This document shows positions 1-8,456 of a stretch of DNA of 64,000 bases, in pieces. A program made the translations under genes and the position numbers. A model generated the notes under the pieces. That model had not been told where the DNA came from. It ran no database searches and saw only the letters and a program-made list of their open reading frames with translations. Position 1 is the stretch's first letter, and each line of letters opens with the position of its first letter. Source of the DNA: Rickettsiella endosymbiont of Aleochara curtula (lineage in GTDB: Bacteria; Pseudomonadota; Gammaproteobacteria; Diplorickettsiales; Diplorickettsiaceae); assembly GCF_964030935.1 (NCBI RefSeq), contig NZ_OZ034990.1, forward strand, positions 801,001-865,000. Reading direction: 5' to 3'.

Positions 1-987
1 AATGTTTCTGCTTCAGATAAGAGTCGTTTACGTCACTTAGAAGCAAAATTAAAAGCTCGCGTATTCGGCCAAGATATAGCCATCGAAAATCTTTGCGCTG
101 CGATGAAATTGACGCGTTCTGGTTTAAGAGAAACCAATAAAACTATAGGATCTTTTCTTTTCGCCGGACCAACGGGTGTGGGGAAAACCGAGGTTACACG
201 TCAACTCGCAGAACTCATGGGCATCGAACTACTACGTTTCGATATGTCTGAATATATGGAAAGACATAGTGTCTCTCGTCTAATCGGAGCTCCTCCAGGA
301 TATATTGGTTATGATCAAGGTGGCTTATTAACCGAAGCAGTGACTAAACATCCACATGCCGTTTTATTGTTAGATGAAATTGAAAAAGCTCATCCGGATA
401 TTTTTAATCTTTTATTGCAAGTGATGGATAACGGTAACTTAACTGATACCAATGGTCGAAAAACCGATTTTAGTCATATTATTTTAGTCATGACCAGTAA
501 TGCAGGAGCTGAACAGTTTAGTCGTCAAGAGATAGGTTTTACACCTAGTTTGAATCATGCTGAAAATTCAGAAGCTATCAAACGCGTATTTTCTCCTGAA
601 TTTCGTAATCGTTTGGATGCCACTATTTACTTTAATTATTTAAATGCAAACATCGTTTCTCAAGTAGTTGACAAATACTTACTCGAGTTAGAAGCACAAC
701 TCGAAAAGAAACACGTTAGCATGCAGGTCGAAAAACCTGCCCGTATCTGGTTAGCTAAACATGGTTATGATAGAAGCATGGGGGCACGTCCCATGATGCG
801 CCTCATACAAGAGCGAATCAAAAAGCCGATAGCTGATGAGTTACTCTTTGGACGTTTAGTACATGGTGGTCATTTAATATTAACGTGTAGCAGCGATGAA
901 TTACAATTAATTATTTCGGAAAAAAGAGGAATTATTATTCCCCCTGAAGAACAAAATAAAAATCTAACTCAAGCGCCTATCAGCTAA
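1..987 (+). CDS. clpA: ClpA, ATP-dependent Clp protease ATPase subunit (5' truncated by window edge)
   Basis: The reading frame is open from base 1, so only the C-terminal half of this AAA+ unfoldase is present. ClpA hexamers unfold substrates and feed them to the ClpP peptidase in the cytoplasm. Visible are the start of the second AAA+ domain (VFGQD near base 61), Walker [10 protein letters not shown], the pore-loop region [13 protein letters not shown], Walker [13 protein letters not shown], the sensor stretch MTSNAGAE, and the sensor-2/C-terminal domain with [10 protein letters not shown]. The gene converges on infA and the two overlap by 4 bases; clpA and infA are also neighbours in many gammaproteobacteria. 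The first internal ATG at 103 is not the true start, because homologous sequence continues upstream of it. Confidence 0.95.
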   Translation, partial: NVSASDKSRLRHLEAKLKARVFGQDIAIENLCAAMKLTRSGLRETNKTIGSFLFAGPTGVGKTEVTRQLAELMGIELLRFDMSEYMERHSVSRLIGAPPGYIGYDQGGLLTEAVTKHPHAVLLLDEIEKAHPDIFNLLLQVMDNGNLTDTNGRKTDFSHIILVMTSNAGAEQFSRQEIGFTPSLNHAENSEAIKRVFSPEFRNRLDATIYFNYLNANIVSQVVDKYLLELEAQLEKKHVSMQVEKPARIWLAKHGYDRSMGARPMMRLIQERIKKPIADELLFGRLVHGGHLILTCSSDELQLIISEKRGIIIPPEEQNKNLTQAPIS

Positions 988-1247
988 CCAGCAGCAGCAG
1001 GAGGCGGCTTAGACTTATCTGGCTCGGAGCCTTTACCGCGAAATATGATACGACCCTTGCTTAGATCATACGGTGTCATTTCGACTTTCACCTTATCGCC
1101 GGTAAGGACTCGGATATAACTTTTTCGCATACGTCCGGATATATGGGCATTAATAACATGCCCATTTTCTAATTCCACCTTAAATAAGGTATTTGGTAAG
1201 GTCTCAATGACTGTACCTTCCATCACTATCTGATCTTCTTTGGCCAT
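984..1247 (-). CDS. infA: Translation initiation factor IF-1
   Basis: This is a small S1/OB-fold protein that binds the A site of the 30S subunit and helps IF-2 and IF-3 in initiation. The first 72 residues match the family throughout ([13 protein letters not shown] start, [23 protein letters not shown] near the end). The protein is 87 residues instead of the usual 72, with a proline/alanine-rich tail ending PPPAAAG. Its 3' end overlaps clpA by 4 bases in convergent orientation. An upstream gap of 139 bases holds its promoter region and that of the divergent cinA-like gene. Confidence 0.95.
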   Translation of the reverse strand: MAKEDQIVMEGTVIETLPNTLFKVELENGHVINAHISGRMRKSYIRVLTGDKVKVEMTPYDLSKGRIIFRGKGSEPDKSKPPPAAAG

Positions 1248-1386
1248 AAATTACCTAGCAATTAACTCTATCACATCTCTAATAAGAGGCTATGTTGCCG
1301 TAAATGCCATGCGTTTACAATAACCTTTTTTTACACCAGCCGTTATACTCTTAAATAGGAAGCCATTATAGGAAGCTAAACAACTG

Positions 1387-1881
1387 ATGAGCCACCCATT
1401 ATCCCAAGTGCATTGCGATGCAAAAAAGTTAGGCGATAAACTCAAACAACAGGAGTTACAGCTAGTAACCGCTGAATCATGCACAGGAGGACAATTAGCA
1501 CAAACCATTACCAGTGTTCCTGGCGCTTCAACGTGGTTTGAACGTGGATTCGTTACTTACTCTAATTTGTCTAAACAGCAAACACTAGGAATAGACGAAT
1601 CACTCATAAAGCGATATGGACCTGTGAGTGAAGAAGTCGTACTCGCAATGGCTATGGGTGCCTTAAACAAAAGTCCAGCCAGCGTCAGCATTGCCATTAC
1701 CGGCATTGCTGGACCTGACGGAGGAACAGAAAAATTCTCGGTAGGTACAATATGGACGGCTTGGGTGAGTGAAAACGCTTTTAGCAAAACCGAATGCCAG
1801 CATTATACCGGTGATCGATTAATTATTCGTTATGCAGCAGTAGAATTTGCATTACAAACATTGTTAAATTTAATAAAATAA
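1387..1881 (+). CDS. pncC: CinA C-terminal domain protein, nicotinamide-nucleotide amidohydrolase
   Basis: A 164-residue stand-alone CinA C-terminal domain. The family deamidates nicotinamide mononucleotide to nicotinate mononucleotide in pyridine nucleotide salvage. Motifs seen are TAESCTGGQLAQ near residues 29-40, the GFVTYSN segment, GPVSEEVV and the glycine-rich AITGIAGPDGGTEKFSVGT. The N-terminal MoaB-like domain of full CinA is absent, as in E. coli PncC/YgaD. A purine-rich AGGAAGC about 11 bases upstream supports the ATG at 1387. In many gammaproteobacteria this gene precedes recA; here a candidate effector gene follows it. Confidence 0.92.
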   Translation: MSHPLSQVHCDAKKLGDKLKQQELQLVTAESCTGGQLAQTITSVPGASTWFERGFVTYSNLSKQQTLGIDESLIKRYGPVSEEVVLAMAMGALNKSPASVSIAITGIAGPDGGTEKFSVGTIWTAWVSENAFSKTECQHYTGDRLIIRYAAVEFALQTLLNLIK

Positions 1882-1936
1882 AATATTATTCAAACCCTGA
1901 GGATATAGAGACTACAATAATACTATTGATTTTGTT

Positions 1937-2872
1937 ATGCTGAGTCTTAGGGATAATGACTATAGAAAAAATCTTTCTTGCATTATCGATAATAATTTTT
2001 ATTGGGTAATATCGCCGGTTGCCGATGGAAATTGTGGGCTGTATGCCTTTGCTTGCGGATTAATTGATGCCATCACTCGCAATCAACTAATTTTAGATAA
2101 ACATTTATTCGAAGACTTTAGGGAAAAAGTATTAAACAATCTAGCTTCCTGCCCTCTCAAAAAACTGTTAAAAAATCCTTCGCTCTGTTTTATTGAATTT
2201 AAAGCCTTTCTACATCAACAAAGTTCACGTCAAGGACTTATTAACTTAACTGCATTACTTTCCAATCCCTTACGTAAAATCGGCTATGCGGGTTATCTTG
2301 CGCTTTTAAATCAAGAAACTCAATTGACCGATCTTGAACCAGAAGATAAAAAATTAAATCAAGATGGAAATTACGTGGGATTTGAAATTCTTATTGCTTT
2401 AGCCAACTATTTTAAAATAGAAATAAACTTAATCGCCTACAATCCGAATCTTAAGCGTTATTATTGGGCACAAACTCCATTAGATAAATCTAAGTCCTTA
2501 TTTACACTAGTCAATGTAAGCTCGCATTGGAATTATTTATTACCGAAAGAACAAACAGATGGTTTAGCTAAATTTTTGCCAGAAGAAATTGATCTTCCAC
2601 AGCCCTCTAAACCTTTATCGGAAAAAACAAGTAAGAAACTGAAAAAAAATATTGCCAAATTACCTACTATAATAAAAATATTTTCTCAAGAGTTAAAAAA
2701 AACTTTTAAACTCCATGGAATCTTCAATAGTGATCAAGAGAAATTAATCTGCCCCGAAGAAAATTTATGTTTAAAACGAAAATCCTCATCCTGTCTACCC
2801 TTGTTTTTTAACTGTTCAACACCTGAAGTTCCAGACCTTATTCCAACTACTTCTAAAACTTATAATCGATAA
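1937..2872 (+). CDS. OTU-like cysteine protease, candidate host-targeted effector
   Basis: A 311-residue protein with the signature of OTU-family deubiquitinases: an N-terminal D30-G-N-C33 motif followed by a helix (GLYAFACGL), and a distal catalytic His197 in SSHWN. That spacing fits an OTU fold covering about residues 20-205. The last 100 residues are lysine-rich and unlike any domain I recognise. There is no secretion signal peptide. OTU proteases are eukaryotic or effector-type enzymes cleaving ubiquitin chains; in intracellular bacteria they are commonly delivered by type IV secretion, so export is inferred, not seen. No clear Shine-Dalgarno precedes the ATG. Its 3' end overlaps xthA by 20 bases in convergent orientation. 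Lower GC than its neighbours is consistent with acquired DNA. Confidence 0.7.
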   Translation: MLSLRDNDYRKNLSCIIDNNFYWVISPVADGNCGLYAFACGLIDAITRNQLILDKHLFEDFREKVLNNLASCPLKKLLKNPSLCFIEFKAFLHQQSSRQGLINLTALLSNPLRKIGYAGYLALLNQETQLTDLEPEDKKLNQDGNYVGFEILIALANYFKIEINLIAYNPNLKRYYWAQTPLDKSKSLFTLVNVSSHWNYLLPKEQTDGLAKFLPEEIDLPQPSKPLSEKTSKKLKKNIAKLPTIIKIFSQELKKTFKLHGIFNSDQEKLICPEENLCLKRKSSSCLPLFFNCSTPEVPDLIPTTSKTYNR

Positions 2873-3617
2873 TTAAAGGAGCATGATCTGAAAAGCGTTG
2901 ATCTTTATAAATCCCAACCGATTTAATTTTATTCTTAAGTCCGGGTGTAATGATTTGATAATCAATCCTCCATCCGACATTATTATCCCAAGCACGTCCG
3001 CGATTTGACCACCAGGTATATTGTTCGGCTTGTTGATTCATCTCTCGGAAAGCATCCACATAACCTATGGGTCCTAATAGCTCATCCAACCAAGCCCGCT
3101 CTTCAGGTAAAAAGCCAGAATTTTTTTGATTGCTACGCCAATTTTTTAAATCGATGGCTTGATGCGCAATATTCCAATCTCCACAAATAATAAAATCGTG
3201 TTCTTGCTGGCATTGTTTTTTCAAAATAGGTAAATAATGATCTAAAAATTGAAATTTAAGCTGCTGACGTAATTCACCACTACTACCTGATGGCATATAT
3301 AACGAAGCAACACTCAATCTAGGAAAATTCAGCTGAAGATAACGCCCTTCTTTATCCGCGCATTCCCAACCTAACCCGGCAGTAATTGAATCAGGTTTGA
3401 TACGGCTATAAATCGCCACACCACTATAACCTTTTTTTTCAGCATCAAAAAAATACGCCTGATAACCCTCAGGATAATGTGACGTATCCAATTGAGCTTT
3501 TTGTGCTTTGGTTTCCTGTAAGCAAACAACATCAGCATTTTGCAGTTTCAACCAATCAAAAAAACCTTTGCGCGCAGCAGAGCGAATACCGTTCACATTT
3601 AAAGTAATAATACGCAT
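2853..3617 (-). CDS. xthA: Exodeoxyribonuclease III
   Basis: A 254-residue AP endonuclease/3'-5' exonuclease of the exonuclease-endonuclease-phosphatase fold, acting in base-excision repair. Conserved features in order are ITLNVNGIRSA, CLQETKA (metal-binding Glu), SGVAIYSR, ICGDWNIAH (catalytic Asp and Asn), WWSNRGRAWDNNVGWRIDY and the terminal SDHAPL with the catalytic His. Length is normal. The start codon directly abuts a MITE-like repeat (3617-3742), so its leader and any ribosome binding site are repeat-derived; only a weak GTGAG lies before the ATG. Confidence 0.95.
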   Translation of the reverse strand: MRIITLNVNGIRSAARKGFFDWLKLQNADVVCLQETKAQKAQLDTSHYPEGYQAYFFDAEKKGYSGVAIYSRIKPDSITAGLGWECADKEGRYLQLNFPRLSVASLYMPSGSSGELRQQLKFQFLDHYLPILKKQCQQEHDFIICGDWNIAHQAIDLKNWRSNQKNSGFLPEERAWLDELLGPIGYVDAFREMNQQAEQYTWWSNRGRAWDNNVGWRIDYQIITPGLKNKIKSVGIYKDQRFSDHAPLIIDYKF

Positions 3618-3742
3618 ATACTCACAGCAATTGGGTTTTTGACAAGGCGCCGCGAAAACGAAGCAACCGGAGTGTATATGACATACATGAGGATTGCGAG
3701 TTGAGCGGCAACACAGTCAAAAATTCAAGTGCGAAGAGTATA
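3617..3742. repeat. MITE-like dispersed repeat, copy A
   Basis: A 126-bp element begins TATACTCACAGCAATTGGG and ends GTGCGAAGAGTATA. The ends are imperfect inverted repeats, and the interior carries CAAGGCGCCGCGAAAA and ATGAGGATTGCGAGTTGAG. Copies with the same interior lie at 8317-8441 and 60175-60300. It fills the whole gap between the start of xthA and the stop of the phosphomannomutase gene. There is no coding capacity, so it would need a transposase in trans. Confidence 0.85.
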
Positions 3743-3743
3743 C

Positions 3744-5135
3744 TTAGAAAGGTAACTTGAGATCGGGATCCATCGCTAACAAGGCATTCCCAAAGAGGGT
3801 TTGTATACGTTTTAAGGCAGTTGAGTTATCTGCTTCAAATCGCAGAATTAAATAAGGACTGGTATTCGATGCGCGCACCAAGCCCCAACCGTCACTAAAC
3901 TCAGCACGGACACCATCTATTTTACTCAGTTTCGCGTCCGGAAAATCCACCTGTGCTTGGAAAACTTGAATAAATGCAAATTTTTTATCTTCAGCGATAG
4001 GTAACTTTAACTCGGGTGTATTAATGCTATTCGGTAATTCGGCAAATAGATCACTCACATTTTTTTTACTTTTAGCGACAATTTCTAATAATCGAGCAGC
4101 GGTATATAACCCATCGTCAAAACCGTACCAACGTTCTTTAAAAAAGATGTGGCCACTCATCTCGCCCGCCAATAATGCACCTGATTCTTCTAATTTAGAT
4201 TTCATAATCGAATGCCCTGTCTTCCACATTAAAGACTGGCCGCCGTATTCGGCAATAAGCTTGGCTAAATGACCTGTCGATTTGATGTCATAAATGATAA
4301 GCGCGCCTGCGTTACGCGATAATACGTCTATTGCATACAACATCATTTGTCTATCGGGCCAAATAATTTCTCCTCGATTCGTAACCACACCCAGCCTATC
4401 GCCATCGCCATCCAAGGCCAAACCAATATCGGCCTTATGTTGTTCTACACTGGCAATTAAATCATTTAAATTTTCTGGCACACTCGGATCCGGATGATGA
4501 TTAGGAAAATGGCCATCTACATCACAAAATAACTCAATCACTTCACAACCCAAACGCCTCAATAATTCAGGAGCAACGACACCACTTACTCCATTTCCGC
4601 AATCAAGCACGACGCGTAAAGGTCGCGCTAAAACAATATCTTGAGTGATTCGATTGAGATAAGCTTCCGTAACCGATATTTGCTGATAGCTTCCTTTTCC
4701 AGATTTAAAGCCCCCTGCTTGGACACGTAAATAAAGTTCCTCTATAGAACCTTCGGATAAGCTTTTTCCTGCTAACACTATCTTTAAGCCATTATAATTC
4801 GATGGATTATGGCTCGCTGTTAACATCACCCCTGAACGATAATTTAAATAACGTGTTGCAAAATAAAGCACAGGACTAGGAACTTGACCAATATCTATTA
4901 CATCGCAGCCACTTTCACGTAATCCTTGCTGTAAAGCCTGCATCAAAACCGGTCCTGACAAACGTCCGTCACGCGCAGTGATAATAGTGTGTTCACCTTG
5001 CTCCTGAGTGGCACTCCCAATGGCTTTTCCTAGTGTATAGATAAGCTCTGGCGTTATCGTCTCACCCACGATGCCCCGAATATCGTAGGCACGAAAAATA
5101 CTTTTTGAAACCTCTGTAAAAGAAACTTGTTGCAT
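3744..5135 (-). CDS. algC: Phosphomannomutase/phosphoglucomutase
   Basis: An alpha-D-phosphohexomutase interconverting mannose-6-P/mannose-1-P and/or glucose-6-P/glucose-1-P, supplying sugar nucleotides for LPS and exopolysaccharide. From the chosen start it is 463 residues, the same as Pseudomonas AlgC. Seen are FRAYDIRGIVG at the N-terminus, the phosphoserine loop TASHNPSNYNG, the metal-binding DGDGDRLG, the sugar-recognition GEMSGHIFF, and the C-terminal phosphate-binding RASNTSPYL. An in-frame ATG at 5171 exists, but AGAGGTGAT sits just before the ATG at 5135, which I take as the start. Which sugar is preferred cannot be read from sequence. Confidence 0.93.
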   Translation of the reverse strand: MQQVSFTEVSKSIFRAYDIRGIVGETITPELIYTLGKAIGSATQEQGEHTIITARDGRLSGPVLMQALQQGLRESGCDVIDIGQVPSPVLYFATRYLNYRSGVMLTASHNPSNYNGLKIVLAGKSLSEGSIEELYLRVQAGGFKSGKGSYQQISVTEAYLNRITQDIVLARPLRVVLDCGNGVSGVVAPELLRRLGCEVIELFCDVDGHFPNHHPDPSVPENLNDLIASVEQHKADIGLALDGDGDRLGVVTNRGEIIWPDRQMMLYAIDVLSRNAGALIIYDIKSTGHLAKLIAEYGGQSLMWKTGHSIMKSKLEESGALLAGEMSGHIFFKERWYGFDDGLYTAARLLEIVAKSKKNVSDLFAELPNSINTPELKLPIAEDKKFAFIQVFQAQVDFPDAKLSKIDGVRAEFSDGWGLVRASNTSPYLILRFEADNSTALKRIQTLFGNALLAMDPDLKLPF

Positions 5136-5292
5136 ATCACCTCTATTACCTACAAATCGACAAAAATACACTCATCATACAAAAAATTTAAGCATCGATG
5201 CATAAAGCTAATTCCGACGGCCTCTTCAACCGAAAATCACGCCACCATTAACATGTTTTACCCAGCTTACTCACAGTTTACTAAAGTCTTCT

Positions 5293-5340
5293 TCACTTCA
5301 TATAGTGGTTGCATAGTATAGAAACCACATGATATTGTGT
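5293..5340 (+). promoter_or_regulatory. Two candidate NrdR boxes in the nrdA promoter
   Basis: Two 16-base sites, 5293-5308 (TCACTTCATATAGTGG) and 5325-5340 (CCACATGATATTGTGT), match about 12 and 13 of 16 positions of the NrdR consensus ACACWATATATWGTGT as I recall it. They start 32 bases apart, the helical spacing typical of paired NrdR boxes. A possible -35 TTGCAT (5309-5314) and a weak -10 GATATT (5331-5336) would place box 2 over the -10. NrdR represses ribonucleotide reductase genes in an ATP/dATP-dependent way. Confidence 0.6.
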
Positions 5341-5391
5341 TATATCATTTCCATAGACATAATTCCTCACAACCTTTTTTAAGGAGCATCC

Positions 5392-8238
5392 ATGAGCGGA
5401 CTTTCATCCGAACTAATGACTTCTTCTCTTCTGCTTAACAGCGCCGAGATTCTACAACCTGAAGCGGAAGCAGAACAAGAGAGTAAACCGATCTATACAC
5501 TACAGGTTATAAAACGTAATGGTAAACTTGTTAATTACGATCCAAGTAAAATTAGGATTGCCATTACTAAAGCTTTTCTTGCTGTAGAAGGCGGACAAGC
5601 GGCACTGTCCACACGTATTCATGAACGGGTATCGCAATTAACACAGCAAGTCACGAACATCATACAACAACGCCACCCCAATGGTGGAACATTACCTATC
5701 GAAGCCATACAAGATCAAGTTGAGTTGGCTTTAATGCGAGTGGAAGCGCATCAAGTCGCGCGCGCCTATGTGCTTTATCGTGAAGAACGACGAAAAATGC
5801 GTGCAGAAACGAAATCACAATCTGACATTCAGTTACAAATAACCTTAGCCGATGGTAGCCAACGCCCACTCGATCTCATACAACTGAGTCTATTGATCAC
5901 GGAGACCTGTAAAGACTTAAGCGAAGTTAAACACGAACTCATTTTACAAGAAACCTTACGTAATCTATATGACGGCATGCCTGTCGCAGAAATTGATAAA
6001 GCACTCATTATCAGCGCACGTTCTCTCGTTGAACAAGATCCTAATTATACTTACGCAACTGCACGTTTCTTATTACGCACCTTATATACAGAAGCATTAA
6101 ACTTTCTTGAACTCCCCACGACGACGCACACCAGCGATCATGGCGTATACCATCACTACTTTCAACACTATATCAAGCGCGGTGTTAACTTAGAATTATT
6201 GGATCCACAATTACAAAGCTTTGATTTAGAAAAATTAAGTAAGGCCTTATTACCTGAGCGCGATCAGAAATTTACTTATCTAAGTTTACAAACTTTATAT
6301 GATCGCTATTTTTTGCATGCCGATGATATCCGCTTTGAATTGCCCCAAGCTTTCTTCATGCGTGTTGCCATGGGACTTGCACAACAAGAACCTAATAAAG
6401 AAGAACGAGCGATTGAGTTTTATCAGCTACTTTCATCTTTTGATTACATGGCATCCACGCCTACGTTATTTAATTCTGGAACGCTGCGTCCACAACTTTC
6501 AAGTTGTTTCTTAACCACGGTATCGGATGATCTCGATCAAATTTACAGTGCCATAAAAGATAATGCCCTACTTTCAAAATTTGCTGGTGGCTTAGGCAAT
6601 GACTGGACTTCAGTTCGAGCAATGGGTGCACGAATTAAAGGTACCAATGGCAAGTCACTGGGCGTCGTACCTTTTTTAAACGTAGCCAACGCTTCTGCCG
6701 TAGCCGTCAATCAAGGTGGTAAACGTAAAGGAGCGGTCTGCGCGTATTTAGAAACATGGCACTTAGATATCGAAGAATTTTTGGAATTACGAAAAAATAC
6801 CGGTGATGACAGGCGGCGTACGCATGATATGAATACCGCAAATTGGGTACCTGATCTATTCATGAAACGTCTCATGCAAGGAAAAAACTGGACTTTATTC
6901 TCACCCGATGAAACACCGGACTTACATGATGCGTTCGGCTTAGAATTTGAAGAAAAATATCAAGCCTATGAAGCCAAAGCCGCGCGCGGTGAAATTAAAA
7001 ATTTCAAAACTATTCCTGCAGCCAATCTATGGCGAAAAATGCTGAGCTTATTATTTGAAACCGGACATCCTTGGATTACCTTTAAAGATCCTTGCAACTT
7101 ACGTTCACCACAGCAACATGTGGGAACCATTCACAGCTCCAATTTATGTACTGAAATTACGCTCAATACCTCTATTGATGAAATAGCTGTCTGTAATTTG
7201 GGAAGTATTAACTTACCTCAACATCTGACCGAATCAGGAGAGATCGATCAAGCGAAATTGCGTCGTACTATCCGCACTGCCATTCGTATGTTAGATAATG
7301 TCATTGATATCAATTATTACACCGTGCCACAAGCACGCCGTTCGAACTTAAAGCATCGTCCTATCGGTTTAGGCCTAATGGGCTTCCAAGATGCTTTATA
7401 TCAATTACGTTTACCTTATGCTTCAGAAGCCGCCATCACTTTTGCCGATCACTCTATGGAATCGATTAGCTATTACGCCATAGAAGCTTCCAGCGATTTA
7501 GCCAAAGAGCGGGGTTCGTATGAAAGTTTTGATGGATCATTGTGGAGCCAAGGAATATTACCTTTAGATTCTATTGCGCTATTACAAAAAACCCGTGGTG
7601 AATTCTTAGATCAAGATCAAACCGCGCATTTAGATTGGGACACATTACGCAAAAAAGTAATGACAGAAGGTATGCGTAACTCAAATTGTATGGCCATCGC
7701 ACCGACAGCCACTATTTCCAATATTTGTGGCGTTGCACAATCGATAGAGCCGACTTATCAAAACCTTTTTGTAAAATCCAATATGTCCGGTGAATTCACC
7801 GTAATCAATCCCTACTTAGTCAAAGATTTGAAATTACTCGGATTATGGGATGCTGTGATGCTAAATGATCTTAAATATTATGACGGTAGTTTGCAAAAAA
7901 TTGAACGTGTTCCTGATAGCTTAAAACAACTCTATGCCACTGCCTTTGAGGTTCCCACGCATTGGCTGGTTGAAGCCGGATCGCGCCGCCAAAAATGGAT
8001 CGATCAAAGTCAATCGTTAAATCTTTATATGGCACAAGCTTCAGGTAAAAAACTCGATGAGCTTTATAAACGAATTTGGCTGAAAGGATTAAAAACAAGT
8101 TACTACTTACGGACGATGGGCGCTACACATACTGAAAAGGCAACCTTAGAAAAAAGTCACTTAAATTCAGTACAAATGGATAGTGTAACCGGCCCTGCTT
8201 GCTCGATAATTGACCCAGGTTGCGAATCATGTCAATAG
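5392..8238 (+). CDS. nrdA: Ribonucleoside-diphosphate reductase class Ia, alpha subunit
   Basis: The 948-residue large subunit reduces ribonucleoside diphosphates to deoxyribonucleotides. The N-terminal ~230 residues appear to hold two ATP-cone modules: the first around 35-140 (VIKRNGKLVNYDPSKI), the second around 145-235 (LADGSQRPLDLIQLS). This explains the length, about 190 residues more than E. coli NrdA; double-cone enzymes are known in Pseudomonas and Chlamydia. The catalytic core shows TPTLFNSGT, SSCFL, GLGNDW, the radical/active-site NLCTEITLN with cysteine, GLMGFQD, APTATIS and the redox-active terminal CESCQ. AAGGAGC precedes the ATG. It pairs with nrdB downstream, but a MITE separates them. 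Confidence 0.96.
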   Translation: MSGLSSELMTSSLLLNSAEILQPEAEAEQESKPIYTLQVIKRNGKLVNYDPSKIRIAITKAFLAVEGGQAALSTRIHERVSQLTQQVTNIIQQRHPNGGTLPIEAIQDQVELALMRVEAHQVARAYVLYREERRKMRAETKSQSDIQLQITLADGSQRPLDLIQLSLLITETCKDLSEVKHELILQETLRNLYDGMPVAEIDKALIISARSLVEQDPNYTYATARFLLRTLYTEALNFLELPTTTHTSDHGVYHHYFQHYIKRGVNLELLDPQLQSFDLEKLSKALLPERDQKFTYLSLQTLYDRYFLHADDIRFELPQAFFMRVAMGLAQQEPNKEERAIEFYQLLSSFDYMASTPTLFNSGTLRPQLSSCFLTTVSDDLDQIYSAIKDNALLSKFAGGLGNDWTSVRAMGARIKGTNGKSLGVVPFLNVANASAVAVNQGGKRKGAVCAYLETWHLDIEEFLELRKNTGDDRRRTHDMNTANWVPDLFMKRLMQGKNWTLFSPDETPDLHDAFGLEFEEKYQAYEAKAARGEIKNFKTIPAANLWRKMLSLLFETGHPWITFKDPCNLRSPQQHVGTIHSSNLCTEITLNTSIDEIAVCNLGSINLPQHLTESGEIDQAKLRRTIRTAIRMLDNVIDINYYTVPQARRSNLKHRPIGLGLMGFQDALYQLRLPYASEAAITFADHSMESISYYAIEASSDLAKERGSYESFDGSLWSQGILPLDSIALLQKTRGEFLDQDQTAHLDWDTLRKKVMTEGMRNSNCMAIAPTATISNICGVAQSIEPTYQNLFVKSNMSGEFTVINPYLVKDLKLLGLWDAVMLNDLKYYDGSLQKIERVPDSLKQLYATAFEVPTHWLVEAGSRRQKWIDQSQSLNLYMAQASGKKLDELYKRIWLKGLKTSYYLRTMGATHTEKATLEKSHLNSVQMDSVTGPACSIIDPGCESCQ

Positions 8239-8286
8239 ACCTCTTTCTAAACCTGCGTTATAGACTTGATTTAGTAAAGAGGTCTA
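8236..8286. terminator. Inverted repeat at the nrdA stop codon, possible attenuator
   Basis: TAGACCTCTTT (8236-8246, including the nrdA stop) and AAAGAGGTCTA (8276-8286) are a perfect 11-bp inverted repeat with a 29-base loop. No T-run follows, so it is not a canonical Rho-independent terminator; it may stabilise the nrdA 3' end or mark an older insertion. Confidence 0.35.
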
Positions 8287-8316
8287 ATAAACGACTAATT
8301 TCGTAAATAGAATTAC

Positions 8317-8441
8317 TATACTCACAGCAATTGGGTTTTTGGCAAGGCGCCGCGAAAATGAGCAACCGGAATGTATTAGTCATACATGAGGATTGCGAGT
8401 TGAGTGGCAACGCAGAAAAAAATTCAAGTGCGAAGAGTATT
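8317..8441. repeat. MITE-like dispersed repeat, copy B (within nrdA-nrdB)
   Basis: Nearly identical to copy A over about 125 bp (TATACTCACAGCAATTGGG at the left, GTGCGAAGAGTAT at the right). It lies between nrdA and nrdB and ends a few bases before the nrdB ribosome binding site. An open frame runs through it into nrdB, but the extra N-terminal residues are simply translated repeat. Confidence 0.85.
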
Positions 8442-8456
8442 ATAGAGGATAAAACG

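Noticed and set aside
8331..8456. N-terminal extension of NrdB by 42 residues
   Set aside because: The extra codons are the MITE itself; a ribosome binding site precedes the ATG at 8457 and the family start is there.
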